Source of the DNA: JAERML01 sp035687895
GTDB lineage: Bacteria > Bacteroidota > Ignavibacteria > UBA10030 > UBA6906
Length of the DNA: 20,851 nucleotides
Assembly (NCBI GenBank): GCA_035687895.1
Contig: DASRUE010000168.1
Span: 1-20,851 of the forward strand
Reading direction: 5' to 3'
Part shown: positions 6,277 through 13,262 of the stretch, one piece after another
How the letters are laid out: each line of letters starts with the position of its first letter
How positions within the stretch are numbered: position 1 is the first letter of the stretch
Position numbers and translations under genes: made by a program
Notes under the pieces: generated by a model
Database searches by the model: none
Seen by the model: the letters and a program-made list of their open reading frames with translations, nothing else
Told to the model about the DNA's origin: nothing

Positions 6277-8541
6277 ATGAGCACACCTCCCCCGTCTCCA
6301 AACGCGTTGTCGATGCCCGTCCGATTTCTCAAAGGCGTCGGCCCGAAGAAGTCTGCCATCCTCGAACAGTATGGGATTGCGACCCTTCAGGAGCTTTTCT
6401 TCCATGTTCCGCGCCGATACCTCGATCGTTCAGTGATCGTTACTATTGAAGAGTTGCGTCGGCTGTCTCGACGACAATCGGCCAACGAACAATCTCTCGC
6501 TGATGTCCGGCGGGACTATACAGTCGTAGGGGAGGTTCGTTCCTTTGATGTGGTCGGTTTCCGAGCGAAGGCACGTTTCGTCCTTGTCCTTGCCGATAAG
6601 AGTGCCTCGATGCAGTGCGTTTGGTTCGGTGGGGTACGGTACTGGAAGGACCGTTTCACGATTGGCGAGACTTTGGCGGTTTCAGGCGAGCCAAGCTATT
6701 TCGGCAACGTTCTGCAGTTCGTCCATCCGGATATCGACAGGATTGCCGGTGCAAAAAAAGAAGAGGAGGTAGAGGATGCTGATGTGGAGACTCCCCAGGT
6801 GGATTGGACCTCTATGCTCAACTCTGGCGGGATGGTTCCGGTCTACCCGTCAGGGAAGGATCTCGAACGGGTGGGACTTGACAGCAGTGGGTTCCGCCGG
6901 TTACTTGCTTCTGCAATTCGGCAACTTAATGCAGTCCGCGAGACGCTTCCTGATACCATCCTCCAGCGGCGCCGACTTCTTCCTCTCACGTCGGCAATTC
7001 AAACCGTTCATTTCCCGAAGGCGGCCGACATACTGGAGGAGAGCCTCCGACGGCTGAAGTATGAGGAACTGTTCTATTTCCAATTGATACTCGCCCTCAA
7101 GAGGCATCGGGTGAAACATGAGACAAAGGGGATCGCTTTCAACGTACAAAGCAAGCTTGCGCGTCAGTTGCTGGACTCACTTCCTTTTGAGCTGACGCGG
7201 GCACAGGTTCGTGCCATTAAAGAAATCACTGCGGACATGGCTCTCCCCAAGCCATTGAACAGACTGCTCCAGGGGGATGTTGGGAGTGGGAAGACGATTG
7301 TTGCACTTTTGTGCATGTTGATTGCCGTCGAAAACGGCTATCAGACCGTGTTCATGGCGCCGACCGAAATCCTTGCCGAACAGCACTTCAAGACCCTGGC
7401 TGCCCTCTTGCGGTCCCTTCCTGTCAATGTTCGCCTCCTTGTCGGTGGGCAGCGGAGCAGGCTCCGAAAGGACGTGTTGGCTGATGTGCAGCGGGGCTCG
7501 GCACAGATGGTGGTAGGCACCCACGTTCTGTTTGAAAAGGGAGTGGAGTTTGCCAATCTCGGGTTTGTCGTGATCGATGAGCAGCATCGATTTGGTGTGC
7601 TTCAACGTGCTTCGCTGCGCAAGAAAGGTGTGAATCCCGATGTGCTGGTGATGACCGCGACGCCAATTCCCCGCACTCTCTCAATGACTCTTTATGGCGA
7701 CCTGGATGTTTCCATCATCAACGAGCTTCCGCGGGACCGGAAGCCTATCAAGACGATTCTCAGGCACGATCAGGAGAAGGAATCAGTCTTCAGATTCGTC
7801 CGGGAGCAGATCAGGGAAGGGCGGCAGGCGTATTTTGTCTACCCATTGATTGAAGAGTCGGAAAAGGTCGATTTGAAGGCAGCAACCGTTCACTTCGAAT
7901 ACCTCCAGCGGGATGTTTTCGCCGATCTCAGACTCGGGTTACTGCACGGCCGACTCTCCAGTGAAGACAAAGACGCCGTCATGGCAAAGTTCAAGAGTAG
8001 GGAAATCGACATTCTTGTGGCGACGACGGTGATCGAAGTCGGGATCGATGTGCCGAACGCTTCCGTGATGGTGATAGAAAATGCTGAGCGATTCGGTCTT
8101 TCGCAGCTCCACCAGTTACGGGGCCGCGTGGGACGTGGGAGCGACCAGTCGCACTGCATTCTGCTGACTGAAGCGTGGCTTGCACGAAAGGTGAAGGGGA
8201 TCAAAGGCAGGCCCGATGGCCGTGTGCAGGCGATGGAGGAGCAGCGACAGGCCGAACAGCGTCTTGCCACGATGGTTAGGACCACCGATGGCTTCGAGAT
8301 TGCCGAGGTTGACCTGCAATTGCGCGGTCCGGGCGACTTTTTCGGAACGCGGCAGAGTGGAATTCCCGAGTTCAAAGTGGCAAACATCCTTACCGACACC
8401 TCCCTCCTTGATCTCGCGCGGGCGGATGCGTTCGCACTCGTCGATCACGACCCACAACTGAAACTTCCTGAGCATCACGATATCATCGATCACCTCCGCG
8501 GTCACTTCCGCGATGCGCTCGCGCTTGTTCGCGTTGGTTGA
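6277..8541 (+). CDS. recG: ATP-dependent DNA helicase RecG
   Basis: Superfamily 2 helicase that remodels stalled replication forks and branch-migrates Holliday junctions. Order of domains: an N-terminal helical segment with FLKGVGPKKS (about residues 16-25), the OB-fold wedge domain (about 70-150), then two helicase domains with LLQGDVGSGKT (Walker A, about 330-340), APTEILAEQHF, VVIDEQHRFG (DEQH at 434-437), MTATPIPRTL, VIEVGIDVPNA and QLRGRVGRG, ending in the conserved C-terminal region FFGTRQSGIPEF. At 754 residues it is longer than E. coli RecG (693). Part of the excess is an acidic insert, KKEEEVEDADVE (about 159-170). Met13, just before FLKGVG, is a possible alternative start and would leave a leader of about 40 nt. 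A strong hairpin with a T-run follows the stop. Confidence 0.97.
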   Translation: MSTPPPSPNALSMPVRFLKGVGPKKSAILEQYGIATLQELFFHVPRRYLDRSVIVTIEELRRLSRRQSANEQSLADVRRDYTVVGEVRSFDVVGFRAKARFVLVLADKSASMQCVWFGGVRYWKDRFTIGETLAVSGEPSYFGNVLQFVHPDIDRIAGAKKEEEVEDADVETPQVDWTSMLNSGGMVPVYPSGKDLERVGLDSSGFRRLLASAIRQLNAVRETLPDTILQRRRLLPLTSAIQTVHFPKAADILEESLRRLKYEELFYFQLILALKRHRVKHETKGIAFNVQSKLARQLLDSLPFELTRAQVRAIKEITADMALPKPLNRLLQGDVGSGKTIVALLCMLIAVENGYQTVFMAPTEILAEQHFKTLAALLRSLPVNVRLLVGGQRSRLRKDVLADVQRGSAQMVVGTHVLFEKGVEFANLGFVVIDEQHRFGVLQRASLRKKGVNPDVLVMTATPIPRTLSMTLYGDLDVSIINELPRDRKPIKTILRHDQEKESVFRFVREQIREGRQAYFVYPLIEESEKVDLKAATVHFEYLQRDVFADLRLGLLHGRLSSEDKDAVMAKFKSREIDILVATTVIEVGIDVPNASVMVIENAERFGLSQLHQLRGRVGRGSDQSHCILLTEAWLARKVKGIKGRPDGRVQAMEEQRQAEQRLATMVRTTDGFEIAEVDLQLRGPGDFFGTRQSGIPEFKVANILTDTSLLDLARADAFALVDHDPQLKLPEHHDIIDHLRGHFRDALALVRVG

Positions 8542-8591
8542 CGTCGCGACCGATGATGATCGTCTCTCACTCGGCTCATGATGACGCCGAA

Positions 8592-8637
8592 CGACGTAAC
8601 CGCGCGACGCGCGAATACGTCGCGAATGCATTTTTTT
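8592..8637 (+). terminator. Intrinsic terminator of recG
   Basis: CGACGTA (8592-8598) pairs with TACGTCG (8616-8622). Inside, CGCGC (8601-8605) pairs with GCGCG (8609-8613) around a GAC loop, separated by small AC/AA bulges. Seven T follow at 8631-8637. The T-run starts 8 bases after the stem, a little further than ideal. Confidence 0.65.
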
Positions 8638-8638
8638 C

Positions 8639-8666
8639 TTGACAGTCAAACGAAAATGCTTATATT
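8639..8666 (+). promoter_or_regulatory. Promoter of the ligase-ligase-GNAT-kamA operon
   Basis: A perfect TTGACA (8639-8644), a 16-bp spacer and TATATT (8661-8666). It begins one base after the T-run of the recG terminator. The predicted leader to the ATG at 8739 is about 65 nt. Confidence 0.75.
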
Positions 8667-8738
8667 ACCGTCAGCTCGTGTGTTCAACATTGCGGAGAGT
8701 TTCTGTTTCCCTCATTGCAACAGCCTTCGTCATCGCCG

Positions 8739-9893
8739 ATGACGATCGCTCTCATCTACAACGTTAAAGCAGAATCATCACCACTCACTGCCGGCCAGCC
8801 TCATCCTTCAGTCACAAGCGAGTCAACCCCGACCAACCACGGCCAGCGCACAAGGGAGGTCAACGCTCCCCGCATACTCGACGCGCATGAAAGGTCAAAC
8901 GATCTCCATGCCGAGTGGGATACGACGGAGACCATCGATGCCATCCGCGCTGCCATCGCGGAACGGTATCGGGTGTCTATGATAGAGGCGAACGAGCAAG
9001 CATATCAAAAACTCCAGCAAATACGGCCTTCTTTTGCTTTTAATATTGCCGAAGGGCTTTACGGTGTTTCACGCGAAGCCCAGATTCCGGCGATCCTCGA
9101 GATGCTCCGCATACCATATCTCGGCTCAGACCCACTGACCCTTGCCGTTTGCCTTGACAAGGCGAGGGCGAAAGAGATCCTTTCGTACCACCGGGTGCCG
9201 ACCGCTCCCTTTGCGGTCATCCACTCCGGGGAGGAGTTTGAGAATGTGACGGTGGGGTTCCCCGCGATCGTGAAGCCTTTGCATGAAGGGTCGAGCAAAG
9301 GGATCTATAACTCATGCGTTGTTCGGACTGCTGCCGAGCTGGAACGGGAAGTGCGGACAGTTCTTGCTGCCTACCGGCAACCGGCTTTGGTGGAGGAATT
9401 CCTTCCGGGTCGGGAATTCACAGTTGCCTTGCTGGGGAATGGCTATGAAGTACGGACCCTGCCCATTGTCGAAATCAAATTCGATGCACTGCCTCCAGGT
9501 GTCAATCCCATTTACTCGTATGAAGCGAAATGGGTCTGGGATTCGACGGAGGATCCGCTGAACATCTTCGAGTGCCCTGCCGCATTGGACCCGGCGCTGA
9601 AGAACGAGATTGAAACCATCTGCAAAGATGCGTACAGGGCATTGAACTGCCGCGACTGGTCCCGCATCGACGTTCGTCTGGATGGGAGCGGGAAACCGCA
9701 CATTCTGGAGATCAACCCCCTCCCGGGGATACTGCCGAAGCCGGAAGACAACTCCTGCTTTCCCAAAGCGGCAAGGGCGGCAGGGATGAACTACAGTCAG
9801 CTCATCAACGAGGTCCTTGATATCGCCATGCGCCGCTCCGGCTTCCCCGTGGCAACCGCCCATCTTCAGTCCGTTGAGGCTCTCCAAGAATGA
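8739..9893 (+). CDS. Ddl-like ATP-grasp ligase, first paralogue
   Basis: A 384-residue ATP-grasp enzyme related to D-alanine-D-alanine ligase, expected to join a carboxylate to an amine via an acyl phosphate. ATP-grasp marks: FPAIVKPLHEGSSKGI (174-189, lysine and GSS loop), VEEFLPGREFTV (218-229), RIDVRLD (D311) and HILEINPLPG (321-330; E324 and N326 as metal ligands). The C-terminal INPLPG and CFPKAA segments resemble true Ddl. The N-terminus lacks the GGxSxE/VS substrate motif of cell-wall Ddl, and residues about 11-50 are a polar insert. The substrate is therefore probably not D-Ala-D-Ala. The start at ATG 8739 begins the TIALIYN strand. A TTG at 8715 would add 8 residues. It is first in a four-gene unit. 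Confidence 0.8.
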   Translation: MTIALIYNVKAESSPLTAGQPHPSVTSESTPTNHGQRTREVNAPRILDAHERSNDLHAEWDTTETIDAIRAAIAERYRVSMIEANEQAYQKLQQIRPSFAFNIAEGLYGVSREAQIPAILEMLRIPYLGSDPLTLAVCLDKARAKEILSYHRVPTAPFAVIHSGEEFENVTVGFPAIVKPLHEGSSKGIYNSCVVRTAAELEREVRTVLAAYRQPALVEEFLPGREFTVALLGNGYEVRTLPIVEIKFDALPPGVNPIYSYEAKWVWDSTEDPLNIFECPAALDPALKNEIETICKDAYRALNCRDWSRIDVRLDGSGKPHILEINPLPGILPKPEDNSCFPKAARAAGMNYSQLINEVLDIAMRRSGFPVATAHLQSVEALQE

Positions 9894-9926
9894 TACGTTC
9901 GATCTCATCCACCATCTGAGGGCAAT

Positions 9927-11036
9927 ATGGCCAGAAAGCTACGGATTGCCATTCTTTACAATGAACCTATCGTCGGAACAGAGCAAGGGCGGAAGTATAT
10001 CTCCGAGAATGGTCAGCTGCAGGATGGCCCGCCGCTTAGCAAGACCGGTGGCCGCGGGAAGCAAAATGGACGGCCGGCAACGGTGGATCTATCCGAAGTC
10101 GGAGTGGTGGAGGAGATGGACGATATCAAGGATGCCCTTAGCGCACTCGGGTACAAACCCACCACGTTCAACGTAGACAGCAATGTGTTCCGGCTTGTTG
10201 ACTACCTGCGGGGTGAGAAGCCGGATCTGATTTTCAACCTGGTCGAGTGTGTGGAAAACGAGTCGATTCAGGAGATGAATGTGGCAGGTATCTATGAACT
10301 GTTGAAGATTCCGTATACAGGTGCCAACCCGCTCACGCTTGGTATCGCGCTCAACAAGCCACGCGTCAAAGAGATTCTCTTGTACCATGGCATCCTGACA
10401 CCAAAGTTCCAGGTCTTCCGAGCACAAGATAAGATCATTCCAAATCCCGACCTCAAGTTCCCGTTGATCGTCAAGCCTTCCCGCGAAGATGCCAGCGTCG
10501 GCATTGACAACAAATCAGTGGTCTATAACATCAATGACCTGAAGAAGCGGATCAGGTGCATCTCGCAGGAATTCGACCAGGCGGCGCTCGTCGAGGAGTA
10601 CATCGAAGGGCGAGAGTTGAACGTTGCCATCATTGGGAACAAGAAGCCCATCGTCCTCCCCATCTCTGAGATCGATTTTTCGGGACTCACGGCCGATATG
10701 CATAAGATCGTCAGCTATGCGGCGAAATGGATGCACGGCACTGTCGAATTCACCGGGACGAACGGTGTCTGTCCCGCAGAATTGCCGGCTGCTTTGGAAG
10801 CGAAGATCAAAGAGACAGCCCTCCGGTGCTACCGACTGATCGGGTGCAGGGACTACGCCCGCGTGGACTTCCGATTGACGAATGAAGGAGTCCCGTATGT
10901 GCTTGAAGTGAATCCCAATCCTGATATCTCGGACGACGCCGGCTTTGCGCGTTCGGCGAAGTCGTACGGGTTGACGTTTCCCCAGATCGTTGCAAAGATC
11001 GTCGAGTCCGCGCTTGAACGAAGCCCCAGATTGTGA
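9927..11036 (+). CDS. Ddl-like ATP-grasp ligase, second paralogue
   Basis: A 369-residue ATP-grasp ligase, paralogous to its upstream neighbour: both share the xIAxLYN opening, IPYxGxxPLTL, LxKxRxKEILxYHxxxTP and the EE(F/Y)xxGRE block. Active-site features are FPLIVKPS (K183), VEEYIEGREL (222-231), ARVDFRL (D314) and VLEVNPNPD (E327, N329). The ATP loop reads EDASVGI (187-193) in place of the usual GSS, and the end of the metal motif is NPNPD instead of NPLPG, so the acceptor pocket differs from both Ddl and the first paralogue. A glycine/lysine-rich insert occupies about residues 35-50. The gene starts 33 nt after its neighbour with a weak GAGGG upstream. Its stop overlaps the next start (GTGA), implying translational coupling. 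Confidence 0.8.
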   Translation: MARKLRIAILYNEPIVGTEQGRKYISENGQLQDGPPLSKTGGRGKQNGRPATVDLSEVGVVEEMDDIKDALSALGYKPTTFNVDSNVFRLVDYLRGEKPDLIFNLVECVENESIQEMNVAGIYELLKIPYTGANPLTLGIALNKPRVKEILLYHGILTPKFQVFRAQDKIIPNPDLKFPLIVKPSREDASVGIDNKSVVYNINDLKKRIRCISQEFDQAALVEEYIEGRELNVAIIGNKKPIVLPISEIDFSGLTADMHKIVSYAAKWMHGTVEFTGTNGVCPAELPAALEAKIKETALRCYRLIGCRDYARVDFRLTNEGVPYVLEVNPNPDISDDAGFARSAKSYGLTFPQIVAKIVESALERSPRL

Positions 11037-11509
11037 GTGCGATTCGACCATTGCAGAGAGAAGACAGGGAGCCCCTGCACCGGCTGCTGGCCGCGACCGG
11101 TTTTTTCACACCCAAAGAGATCACGATAGCCCTTGAACTCATTGATGTTGTCCTCACGAAGGCAGATCAAAAGGACTACATCATCTTTGTCCATGATGAC
11201 GGGAGACGGGTGCTCGGTTACTACTGCATCGGCCCGACACCGGGAACAGACGGCACGTTCGATCTCTACTGGATTGCAGTCGCTCCCGCCGCCCAGGGCA
11301 AAGGGGTTGGCACAATGCTCGATGCGCACGCTCATGAATTCATCCGCTCACGAGGCGGAAGGCTGGTCATCGCGGAAACTTCCTCCCAGCCACGATACGC
11401 ACCCACGAGGAAGTTCTATCTCGCACGAGGCTACACAGAAGTCTCCTGCATCCGGGATTACTACCGGGTGGGAGACGATCTGGTAGTCTACGGTAAATAC
11501 CTTACTTAA
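11033..11509 (+). CDS. GNAT-family N-acetyltransferase
   Basis: A 158-residue single-domain GNAT that should transfer an acetyl group from acetyl-CoA to an amine. The acetyl-CoA loop is PAAQGKGVGTML (about residues 85-96) after the DLYWIAVAP strand. The C-terminal half has ETSSQPRYAPTRKFYLARGY (about 116-135), the usual beta6-beta7 region, and ends with a DDLVVYGKYL strand. The GTG start overlaps the previous stop codon by 4 bases. Its place before a lysine-2,3-aminomutase recalls AblB, which acetylates beta-lysine, but AblB enzymes are much longer (about 270 residues). It may instead modify the ligase product. Substrate unknown. Confidence 0.88.
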   Translation: MSAIRPLQREDREPLHRLLAATGFFTPKEITIALELIDVVLTKADQKDYIIFVHDDGRRVLGYYCIGPTPGTDGTFDLYWIAVAPAAQGKGVGTMLDAHAHEFIRSRGGRLVIAETSSQPRYAPTRKFYLARGYTEVSCIRDYYRVGDDLVVYGKYLT

Positions 11510-11528
11510 CGGAGGAAGACAGACAGAC

Positions 11529-12665
11529 ATGGAACTCTGGCAGGAAATGCTTCGACAGAGTGTGGATAGCGGGAAGGATTTAGTGGAGCGGTTTGGATTT
11601 GATAGTGAGCTTGCAGAGCGCCTGAACAAGCTCTTCCACATTCGCATCAACCCGTACTACCTCAGCCTGATCCGTTACCCAGGCGATCCCATCTGGCTCC
11701 AGTGTATCCCTGATGGCAAGGAACTCGAAGAGGATGGATTCCCTGAGGATCCACTCGCCGAAGATTCCCACAGTCCAGTTCCCAGCATTGTGCATCGATA
11801 TCCTGACCGGGTGTTGTTCCTGACAACGAGCCAGTGCTCAATGTACTGCCGCTTTTGTACAAGGAAGCGAAAGGTTGGCGACTCTACCAAGATCAACATG
11901 AAATACGTTCAGGGTGGCATCGACTACATCGCCTCTCACCCGGAGATTCGTGACGTCATTCTCTCCGGAGGCGATCCGCTGATGTTGACAGACTTCATGC
12001 TGGAGCGCATAGTCTCCGGTCTCCGTGCAATTCCTCACGTAGAGATCATCCGGTTGGGTACCAAGATGCCCTGTGTGTTGCCACAACGCGTAACACCGAA
12101 GCTCTGCAAGATGCTCCGGAAGTATCATCCCATCTATGTCAATACGCATTTTAACCATCCATGGGAATGTACGCCTGAGGCAAAGAAGGCGTGTGAGATG
12201 CTCGCCGATGCAGGGATTCCTGTAGGCAACCAGGCAGTGTTGATGAAAGGCATCAACGACAACCCGGATGTGATGCTGGAGCTGATGCGGAAGCTCCTCT
12301 TCATGCGTGTTCGTCCTTACTATCTCTACCAGGCGGACATCACCAAAGGCGCAAACCATTTCCGGACGCCTGTGAGTGTGGGGCTGGATATCATGGACAA
12401 GCTGCGAGGGCACACCTCGGGGTTGGCGATACCGCATTTCGTGATCGACGCTCCTGGAGGTGGCGGCAAGATTCCGTTGTTGCCGCAATACGTCCTTGGG
12501 AGAAACGGCAACCAGATCATACTTCGGAACTACAAATACGATGTTTATACATACCCCGATGTGGAACAGGAAACGAACACGCCAACGCCGGCGGTGGAGA
12601 AGAAATTCACACGGAAGAAGGGGCGGCCCAAGAAGGTATATGAGCCTGATAAACAACAGGTGTGA
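11529..12665 (+). CDS. kamA: Lysine 2,3-aminomutase-like radical SAM enzyme
   Basis: PLP- and [4Fe-4S]-dependent radical SAM aminomutase, expected to convert L-lysine to beta-lysine. The radical SAM motif is CSMYCRFC (C103, C107, C110) and the PLP lysine lies in DAPGGGGK (K314). D270 (YQADIT) and D307 (IDAPGG) correspond to the two aspartates that bind the lysine side-chain amine in the Clostridium subterminale enzyme (D293, D330), with the same 37-residue spacing. The EpmB-type CRYCFR motif is absent. At 378 residues it is somewhat shorter than the clostridial enzyme (416). The extreme C-terminus is basic (TRKKGRPKKV, about 361-370) and contains an AT-hook-like GRP core, which is unusual. 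GGAGG lies 13 nt before the ATG, after an AGAC repeat. It ends the operon. Confidence 0.9.
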   Translation: MELWQEMLRQSVDSGKDLVERFGFDSELAERLNKLFHIRINPYYLSLIRYPGDPIWLQCIPDGKELEEDGFPEDPLAEDSHSPVPSIVHRYPDRVLFLTTSQCSMYCRFCTRKRKVGDSTKINMKYVQGGIDYIASHPEIRDVILSGGDPLMLTDFMLERIVSGLRAIPHVEIIRLGTKMPCVLPQRVTPKLCKMLRKYHPIYVNTHFNHPWECTPEAKKACEMLADAGIPVGNQAVLMKGINDNPDVMLELMRKLLFMRVRPYYLYQADITKGANHFRTPVSVGLDIMDKLRGHTSGLAIPHFVIDAPGGGGKIPLLPQYVLGRNGNQIILRNYKYDVYTYPDVEQETNTPTPAVEKKFTRKKGRPKKVYEPDKQQV

Positions 12666-12693
12666 GAGAAGCGCTACGACGTCCTAAAACACT

Positions 12694-12718
12694 GACGCCC
12701 GCTGATGCAGCGGGCGTC
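12694..12718 (+). terminator. Bidirectional terminator between kamA and the response regulator
   Basis: GACGCCCGCTG (12694-12704) and CAGCGGGCGTC (12708-12718) form a perfect 11-bp stem with an ATG loop. On the plus strand GTTATTCT follows. On the minus strand AGTGTTTT follows. It sits between the convergent stops at 12665 and 12741 and should serve both genes. Confidence 0.9.
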
Positions 12719-12740
12719 GTTATTCTATGTGGCTGGATGA

Positions 12741-13100
12741 CTATTTGAATCGACCGGCGAATATCTGGAGCAGCTTATCGACCGGGAACGGTTTTTGGAG
12801 CAGCAGATCGCGGTCGGGCTGGCACACCGCCTTGACCTCTTGAAGGTTGTTGACCCCCGTAAGAAATATGAACGGCGTGTTGGCAAATTCCGGCCTGGCA
12901 CGCAGGCGTTCGTGAAATTCAATGCCCCCCATCGTCGGCATTAACACATCGGACATGACCACGTCGATCTTCTCTCGCTCGAGGATTTTGAGCGCCTCCA
13001 CACCGTTCGTAGCGATGATAATGGAGTGGCCCACGCTCTTGATTACTTCTTGCAGCATTTCCAGATACTCCGGCTCGTCCTCAACCGCAAGAATCCTCAT
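12741..13100 (-). CDS. Stand-alone response regulator receiver (CheY-like)
   Basis: A 119-residue protein that is a single receiver domain with no output domain. It accepts a phosphoryl group from a histidine kinase and acts through protein contacts. Active-site residues are complete: the acidic pocket VEDEP (E7, D8, E9), phosphoacceptor D51 in MSDVLMP, conserved threonine T81 in FLTGV and lysine K103 in QKPF. No partner kinase is in the window. It is transcribed from its own promoter (13142-13170), divergent from dnaG, and ends at the terminator shared with kamA. The predicted leader is about 35 nt. The partner pathway cannot be inferred. Confidence 0.93.
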   Translation of the reverse strand: MRILAVEDEPEYLEMLQEVIKSVGHSIIIATNGVEALKILEREKIDVVMSDVLMPTMGGIEFHERLRARPEFANTPFIFLTGVNNLQEVKAVCQPDRDLLLQKPFPVDKLLQIFAGRFK

Positions 13101-13141
13101 TGCCTATTTCCCATTGTGAGACAGACCGGAATCCACTGTGC

Positions 13142-13170
13142 AAGATACGAGAAGGGTGGTGGTTTGTCAA
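13142..13170 (-). promoter_or_regulatory. Promoter of the response regulator gene
   Basis: On the minus strand, a perfect TTGACA (13170-13165), a 17-bp spacer and TATCTT (13147-13142). It has the same architecture as the recG promoter. Confidence 0.75.
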
Positions 13171-13189
13171 GCAACGCAAGGGAATCTCC

Positions 13190-13218
13190 TTGCCTCTCGG
13201 CCGTCTTTTGAGTACCTT
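13190..13218 (+). promoter_or_regulatory. Candidate promoter of dnaG
   Basis: TTGCCT (13190-13195), a 17-bp spacer and TACCTT (13213-13218), divergent from the response regulator promoter. It is weaker than the others. The predicted start would lie about 17 nt before ATG 13242 and 38 nt before ATG 13263. Confidence 0.4.
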
Positions 13219-13262
13219 GCCGTCGGATTCAAAAGCAACGAATGTTTCCTCACCAACCTGCA

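Noticed and set aside
6753..6780. A7 run in recG followed by an internal AGGAGGT, resembling a programmed frameshift or internal start
   Set aside because: A +1 shift meets a stop within about 20 bases, the purine-rich site lies downstream of the run and not upstream as in dnaX, and the full-length recG frame is intact.
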